Shown: positions 52,073 through 56,024 of the stretch, in pieces
How positions within the stretch are numbered: the first letter of the stretch is position 1
Layout: each line of letters starts with the position of its first letter
NCBI GenBank assembly: GCA_964635325.1
Contig: CAZWOL010000012.1
Coordinates: forward strand, 1 to 56,024
DNA length: 56,024 bases
Source: BOG-1112 sp964635325
GTDB taxonomy: Bacteria; Bdellovibrionota_B; Oligoflexia; Oligoflexales; Bog-1112
Reading direction: 5' to 3'
The notes under the pieces: generated by a model
The model's input: the letters and a program-made list of their open reading frames with translations, nothing else
Database searches by the model: none
What the model was told of the DNA's origin: nothing
Position numbers and translations under genes: made by a program

Positions 52073-53692
52073 TTAGACCTTTGCCTCTAAGATGCGCTGA
52101 ATTTTAGCAATCGCTTTTTGCGAGCAGTCGCTCTCTAGTGCAACAATGGGTTGCAAACCCTTTTGAATCGCAATAGCGATCTGTTCAGGATTGTCGGAAT
52201 AAATGATGCTGAAAGAATCGAGAGAGGTATTTTCGTCAATATTTTTCTGAAAATCCCAAGTTTTGGATTGCGTACAGGATTTCAACTCAATACATAAATC
52301 CTGATTATCAAGCACAACGAGGACTGTATTCGCAACTTCGGCGCCCGCCATCCCAAGCGTAGTCGAGGGATCGCCTGCAAAGCCTTGTGTCGAAACAATA
52401 TGGATGGGTTTGCTTGTGCAACTATCCATCATGAGCCCATCCACCTCTGCAGCCCCCTTCTGTAAAACCTGGGGAAGCCTAATGCGAAATACTGTCATTC
52501 CTTCCAAACGATCGTGTGACAATGACCCGCCATGAGCACGCACAATTTCTCTTGCATAGCTCAAGCCCAAACCTGTTCCGTGCGTTTTTCCAAAACTAAA
52601 ATGCTCTTCATAAATCTGATCTTTAAATTCATTTGCAACGCCCTTTCCGTCATCTGATATTTCAATGTAAACATGATCTAGATCAGATTGCATCGACAAA
52701 CAAACTCGAGACTGCGCCCATTCGATCGCATTCTGCAAAATATTCGCAACAACTCGCTCGATTTTTTCTGCATCAACTGCGTAAGTCTTTCCATGTTCCA
52801 TCACGACATGCAAAGTAACATTGCGTGTATCCGCAAGTATCTTAGCCTCATTGAGAATAGTTCGGAGATTAAAATCAGAATGTTCCCGAACTGAGATCTG
52901 ACTAAAGTTGCGTTCCTTTAGACCGTTGATCATAAAATGTATGCGGCTCAGTGATTTTCTCATCTGCGTCTTTAGTTGATGAAACCTATCAAAACTTTCA
53001 ACATGCAAGACCTCTTCAAAGATCAAAAGTGGAGAGCGAAGATCATGAGCCAGATAAGCAGAAACTTTCGCTCGCATACGTTCTTCTGCAGCCTGAGCCA
53101 TTTTTTGTTTTAGCACAATGAATTCGCCTTGCAAAAATTTCAACTGATTCAACGTCTCGCTAAAACTCATCGAATCTTTCAAATTGAGGCCTGCTTCTCT
53201 CATAAAGTTTTGCAAAGCTTTTTTAGAATGACCTTCAACTCTCGATGCAAGTAGAATAATAGCGAGAATGAGTAGAGGAAAACCGATGAGTACGGGAACA
53301 AAACCTGCAAGCTGGCTATCCAAAGGCTTACAAATATGGATATCGAAAGTTAGATCCGCTTTTAGGCCGCGCACCTTCGTTTGAGCACACGCACTCAAAA
53401 AGCTGCGTTTACCAAAACGAAACAACTCGTTTTCATTTTCAAAAATACTCACATAAAATCTCGGATAGTCCTGTCCAACTCCTTCGATAAAATGTCGAAA
53501 GTCTCCCGACTCAATAGTCTTCAATTGCGTCTTGATCATTGTTTGAGACAAAGTTTGCACAAAATTTTGGTTCTCTTGCCACGCAAGATGAAGGACAGAA
53601 ATAATTCCAACCAAAAAAAAGACAAAGGTAATAGCACTGATGACAATACTAAGCTTGAGAGGATTGATGAGTTTTAGAGAGTAGTGCCGCAA
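52073..53692 (-). CDS. Hybrid-like sensor histidine kinase with degenerate C-terminal domain
   Basis: A 539-residue membrane kinase starting at a TTG with AGGA 8 nt upstream (an in-frame stop lies just before). It has TM helices at about 14-34 and 131-150 around a small periplasmic domain with three cysteines. The HisKA His216 is in YLAHDLRSPL. ATPase boxes are NILQNA (317-322), DDGKG (347-351) and GTGLGL (372-377). The last ~90 residues (454-539) resemble a receiver-like alpha/beta fold (NTVLVVLDNQD, FSIIYSDNPEQI, QPIVALESD), but with no clear phospho-acceptor Asp. Its partner regulator gene follows 5 bp downstream. Confidence 0.88.
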   Translation of the reverse strand: MRHYSLKLINPLKLSIVISAITFVFFLVGIISVLHLAWQENQNFVQTLSQTMIKTQLKTIESGDFRHFIEGVGQDYPRFYVSIFENENELFRFGKRSFLSACAQTKVRGLKADLTFDIHICKPLDSQLAGFVPVLIGFPLLILAIILLASRVEGHSKKALQNFMREAGLNLKDSMSFSETLNQLKFLQGEFIVLKQKMAQAAEERMRAKVSAYLAHDLRSPLLIFEEVLHVESFDRFHQLKTQMRKSLSRIHFMINGLKERNFSQISVREHSDFNLRTILNEAKILADTRNVTLHVVMEHGKTYAVDAEKIERVVANILQNAIEWAQSRVCLSMQSDLDHVYIEISDDGKGVANEFKDQIYEEHFSFGKTHGTGLGLSYAREIVRAHGGSLSHDRLEGMTVFRIRLPQVLQKGAAEVDGLMMDSCTSKPIHIVSTQGFAGDPSTTLGMAGAEVANTVLVVLDNQDLCIELKSCTQSKTWDFQKNIDENTSLDSFSIIYSDNPEQIAIAIQKGLQPIVALESDCSQKAIAKIQRILEAKV

Positions 53693-53804
53693 AAACTTGG
53701 TCCTGGGTCAATTGACTAAGAAACGGGGAACGCTCACGAGGATCAAAAGCGAGAGAAACAGGAGCTAGGGAGCCACCGGCGTAAAGTACCCTAGTCTCGA
53801 GCAT
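53649..53804 (-). CDS. Candidate 51-residue protein overlapping the kinase start
   Basis: A short frame with a composition like coding sequence: it begins MLETRVLYAGGSLAPVSLA and continues through FDPRERSPF and SQLTQDQVFAALL. It overlaps the kinase start by 44 bp in another frame. The ribosome site is weak (AGG, about 10 nt upstream). It could be a real small gene, or a leader frame that couples translation to the kinase. Confidence 0.35.
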   Translation of the reverse strand: MLETRVLYAGGSLAPVSLAFDPRERSPFLSQLTQDQVFAALLSKTHQSSQA

Positions 53805-53856
53805 CGTGCAATCGCCTAAGGAACAAATTCAAGGATATATTTGCAAAGAATTGAGC

Positions 53857-53958
53857 CTAGGAGGAGAACTTCCCCGCAGAGAAAGCCGCAAAGGTCTTGT
53901 AGCTCCAACTCCTCCCCACCATCATAAACATAGGCCCCGAGGCGCTTCCTGCACCCAT
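53857..53958 (-). CDS. Candidate 33-residue leader peptide or small protein
   Basis: ATG at 53958 has GGGGAG 8 nt upstream and lies about 24 nt downstream of the predicted transcription start. The frame begins MGAGSASGPMFMMVGRSW and ends AFSAGKFSS. It is Met/Gly/Ser rich with no recognisable family. Support is from initiation signals only. Confidence 0.38.
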   Translation of the reverse strand: MGAGSASGPMFMMVGRSWSYKTFAAFSAGKFSS

Positions 53959-53988
53959 GCAAACAGCTCCCCGCCCCTGTGGGCCCTA

Positions 53989-54017
53989 AGTATAGAGGCC
54001 CTGCGTTGTAAGGCCAA
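53989..54017 (-). promoter_or_regulatory. Promoter for the kinase/activator transcript
   Basis: TTGGCC, a 17-nt spacer and TATACT on the minus strand predict a start near 53982 and a leader of nearly 290 nt before the kinase. Confidence 0.55.
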
Positions 54018-54129
54018 ATAACGGACAAGGAGCTTACTTAGAAACCCAGAGAAGGCATATTTCCGTAAGACTAAAGAATTCCTCCTCCCATTGCCTTAAT
54101 CGCAAGAGACAGTCTTCACTCGAAGAATA

Positions 54130-55806
54130 TTAAAGATCCCAAATTTTAGTACAGGATTTAAGAACTCCCCAACCATTCGAACTAAATCTCAAAGTTGTTG
54201 GGGCAGGACGAGAGATCACCAACCGGGGAGAATCGGCTGGCACAGATGTATGGATATCTGTAATCTTAAGTCCAGATTTTCCATAGACCGTAATCAACTT
54301 CAAGTGGGTCGATGACTGCGCCGTATTCGCCCACAAGTGACAATGAACTAGCATTGTCTTTTGGTTTACATTTGAATCACCATCCCAGTTAGGATCAAAG
54401 ATCCAATCATGTTCTGGAGTCTTAGAAAAAAAGACAAGATTCTTTCCAGCCAACTGCAAAGCAGCGAGAGCAGGCTTCAAATCTCCTACTTCATTGTTAA
54501 CTTGCCCTACTTTTTTGTCAACTTTACCTACCTCACCCCCAAGCTGTTTCAGCTGCTTTTGCGTACTCTCAAGGGACGCTTTACATTGATCTACATCACC
54601 CCTAAGTTGTTTCAGCTGCTTTTGTGCATACTGAAAAGACTCTCCCTCAATTTTTTTAAAAATCTCATTACGTGAAACTGGTGCCTTTGCAGAGATTGCT
54701 CTCAGAAGACGGAAGGACTCGAAAAGATTTAGCTTAAAATTATTAACACGATCCTTTTTCGCCAGCAAAACCTGATCACTTTCTGTGTTTAGATCATCTC
54801 TGTAGAGATCCTCTATCGAATCTTTGCTCAAGCAATTGTATTGGTTTTCAAAGAAGAAGATTCTCTCTGCAGGAACGGTGATTCCCTCCTCTTTGACCAC
54901 TTTTCCATCCATAACACTCGTTGCCGCTTTAAATCTTTCGGAAACAACGCGATGAGGGTCTTTCTTATCAAGCAATTCAAGAAACTTCTCGTCAGCTGAT
55001 TTTGTAACCACAAGGAAGACTCGATCCAAACTTGGATCCACTTCTCTAAGTAGATCTCGAATTTCTGTGTAATACTTAAATATTTCTGAATTAAATTTTC
55101 CATTAGCTAGAGTGTCAGCTCCAATGACAAGCATAAAGGCATTGAGTTGGTTAAGAGATTGTGGGATAGCCTCCAAAGAATTACGGAGGAGTGCAAGACG
55201 GTCTTCTTCAGATAGCCCTGGAGCATCGATCAGCGTCGTCTGAAACGCAGGGTTTTTGACCCTCGCTTGTGAAGGATAGGCTGTCGCATAGAGAGTCTGT
55301 CCGTCGCTACAACCTTCAACTGCAGCTGGCCTCTCAAGGTCAAAAGAATTTTCTGCTAATCTTTCTTTGAAATCTAGAACTGGAATGGGGCCTATGACGG
55401 GACTAAAAAGACTGATGCCCTGAATGGAATTAAAAGCCATAGAAGAAATGTCCGCATTAAAAAATCGCGGAGCTACCTTGAGGTCTCGATTATTCAATAC
55501 ATCAGCATGAACAATTGGCTTAATTGGATCTGCAGAATCAACAAGTATATCTCCATCCTTTTTGAGACTTGCATACTCTGAAACGTACATCAGAAGATTG
55601 ATGAGTGTGGACTTACCCTCTCGCGTTTTTCCAAAAACTATACTTGTACTCCTGGAAATACGCATTTGCGCACGATCTTTCAAACGTGCGTATTCTTCAT
55701 TCTCTTCTGCTGTACGCTCTGCATAGACCTGAGTACCAAAACAACTCATGATCGTAAGCGCGATCAACTTTGTGCGAAGCTTGCTAAACTTTGAAGTTTT
55801 AAACAT
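54130..55806 (-). CDS. Exported GTPase-like protein with coiled coil
   Basis: A 558-residue protein with an N-terminal Sec-type signal (basic start, hydrophobic 13-24, cut near VYA-ER at 29; MSC at 20-22 is a poor lipobox). A TRAFAC-like G domain follows: P-loop GKTREGKST (59-67), G3 IDAPG (193-197) with GLSEEDR after it, and a G4-like TKSAD (268-272) after a VFLVV strand. The layout resembles AIG1/IMAP or dynamin-related GTPases. A helical region, a coiled coil (about 395-450, with heptads QLKQL) and a C-terminal beta-rich domain complete it. AAGGAC precedes the ATG. GTP is not expected in the periplasm, so it is either secreted to another cell or anchored with a cytosolic domain. Function unknown. 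Confidence 0.8.
   Translation of the reverse strand: MFKTSKFSKLRTKLIALTIMSCFGTQVYAERTAEENEEYARLKDRAQMRISRSTSIVFGKTREGKSTLINLLMYVSEYASLKKDGDILVDSADPIKPIVHADVLNNRDLKVAPRFFNADISSMAFNSIQGISLFSPVIGPIPVLDFKERLAENSFDLERPAAVEGCSDGQTLYATAYPSQARVKNPAFQTTLIDAPGLSEEDRLALLRNSLEAIPQSLNQLNAFMLVIGADTLANGKFNSEIFKYYTEIRDLLREVDPSLDRVFLVVTKSADEKFLELLDKKDPHRVVSERFKAATSVMDGKVVKEEGITVPAERIFFFENQYNCLSKDSIEDLYRDDLNTESDQVLLAKKDRVNNFKLNLFESFRLLRAISAKAPVSRNEIFKKIEGESFQYAQKQLKQLRGDVDQCKASLESTQKQLKQLGGEVGKVDKKVGQVNNEVGDLKPALAALQLAGKNLVFFSKTPEHDWIFDPNWDGDSNVNQKTMLVHCHLWANTAQSSTHLKLITVYGKSGLKITDIHTSVPADSPRLVISRPAPTTLRFSSNGWGVLKSCTKIWDL
54545..54624 (-). repeat. Direct repeat in the GTPase coiled coil
   Basis: A 17-bp word (54545-54561) recurs exactly at 54608-54624. 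The 63-bp offset is 21 codons, three heptads, so it reflects an internal duplication in the coiled coil. Confidence 0.7.
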
Positions 55807-55821
55807 GAAATGTCCTTTAAA

Positions 55822-56024
55822 TTAGGGAATAGTGTTTATAAATCGAAAACCTGGCTTACGCCCGATTTCATCAATTGTTCTTAGAAGGTCAGAAAAATTT
55901 TCTAGCTTCAATTCTTCGATACCAAATAAATACATGCACCTGGAAAAGGGTACGGTCTGAAAGAGACTAATCAAGCGATATGCATACTTTTGATCAGGAA
56001 AATCAGGAAAGAACTGACTACGAC
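55822..56024 (-). CDS. C-terminal part of an unrecognised gene (runs off the window)
   Basis: The last 66 codons of a minus-strand frame: it reads FFPDFPDQKYAYRLISLF, then CMYLFGIEELKLENF, and ends IGRKPGFRFINTIP before TAA. The stop is 15 bp before the GTPase-like start, so both are probably one operon. Too little remains to name it. Confidence 0.55.
   Translation of the reverse strand, partial: RSQFFPDFPDQKYAYRLISLFQTVPFSRCMYLFGIEELKLENFSDLLRTIDEIGRKPGFRFINTIP

Larger units (their letters stand above)
53693..54129. other. 437-bp leader region between the GTPase-like gene and the kinase
   Basis: Locally more GC-rich than its surroundings. On the minus strand it contains a promoter (53989-54017), a 33-codon frame with a good ribosome site and the candidate 51-codon frame. 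No known structured RNA was recognised, although the ~200-nt GC-rich stretch 53814-54014 has partly complementary ends. Confidence 0.5.

Noticed and set aside
53814..54014. Possible 6S RNA or other structured ncRNA of about 200 nt.
   Set aside because: The ends pair only partly and I could not find the conserved central bubble of 6S RNA, nor motifs of RNase P, tmRNA or SRP RNA. Promoter and short frames explain the region better.
53816..54028. A 70-codon minus-strand frame in the kinase leader.
   Set aside because: It begins upstream of the predicted transcription start and has no ribosome site; the 33-codon frame in another phase has better signals.

Overview
This is a single contiguous stretch of chromosome, GC roughly in the mid-40s, densely packed with genes on both strands. 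It has no insertion sequence, prophage, plasmid or CRISPR signal that I can see. The gene content points to a Gram-negative, motile-lineage bacterium with an outer membrane: several lipoproteins with lipoboxes, a beta-barrel-like protein, RodZ, PlsB and CpoB-like TPR proteins. The mixture of a mitochondrial-type aconitase, stand-alone HAMP proteins, TPR lipoproteins, many sensor kinases, tsaD-rsmA adjacency and odd secreted proteins suits the Bdellovibrionota/Oligoflexia (former delta-proteobacterial) branch. That placement is an inference from gene repertoire only.

Layout. 0-7 kb: initiator tRNA with a consensus promoter, aconitase with a HAMP membrane protein, rsmE, and an OmpR/histidine-kinase pair, with a small cluster of DnaA-box-like 9-mers between rsmE and the kinase. 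7-14 kb: a YtfJ-like protein, an XPB-type helicase overlapping a Bax1 (DUF790) nuclease gene, a DHH phosphoesterase, folE and lipB. 13.6-17 kb: S41 protease, TPR lipoprotein, rodZ. 17.3-23 kb: an operon of plsB, rsgA, an acyl-CoA dehydrogenase and a lipoprotein with a degenerate endonuclease/exonuclease/phosphatase fold. 23-27.4 kb: beta-barrel protein, CpoB-like lipoprotein, an unrecognised exported protein, dprA, and a CpaF/VirB11-like ATPase gene overlapping dprA. 27.4-30 kb: a DEAD-box-like protein that has lost every catalytic motif but carries a long Arg-rich tail, preceded by a large nested inverted repeat. 30-33 kb: coiled-coil/TPR lipoprotein, tsaD, rsmA. 33-39.5 kb: a Cys-rich exported protein, proline iminopeptidase, a Kef-type antiporter, an RDD membrane protein and a 611-residue pilin-like composite protein. 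39.6-44 kb: oleC-oleB-oleA (long-chain olefin synthesis) divergent from glpX. 44-54 kb: unknown lipoprotein, a receiver-domain protein, an MFS transporter, a Ser-repeat exported protein, an APC permease, and a kinase/sigma54-activator pair with unusual domain content. 54-56 kb: a P-loop GTPase-like protein carrying an export signal, plus the end of another gene.

How it fits together. Much of the window is housekeeping: translation factors and rRNA modification (rsmE, rsgA, rsmA, tsaD, initiator tRNA), central metabolism (aconitase, GlpX), cofactors (FolE, LipB) and phospholipid synthesis (PlsB). Set into this are envelope proteins and sensory proteins. The accessory items most worth attention are the exported GTPase, the pseudo-DEAD-box protein with its structured leader, the XPB-Bax1 pair, the DprA-ATPase pair, the OleABC set without a visible OleD, and the 53.7-54.0 kb leader with a good promoter and short unlisted reading frames. 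I found no convincing multi-gene defence or mobile system.
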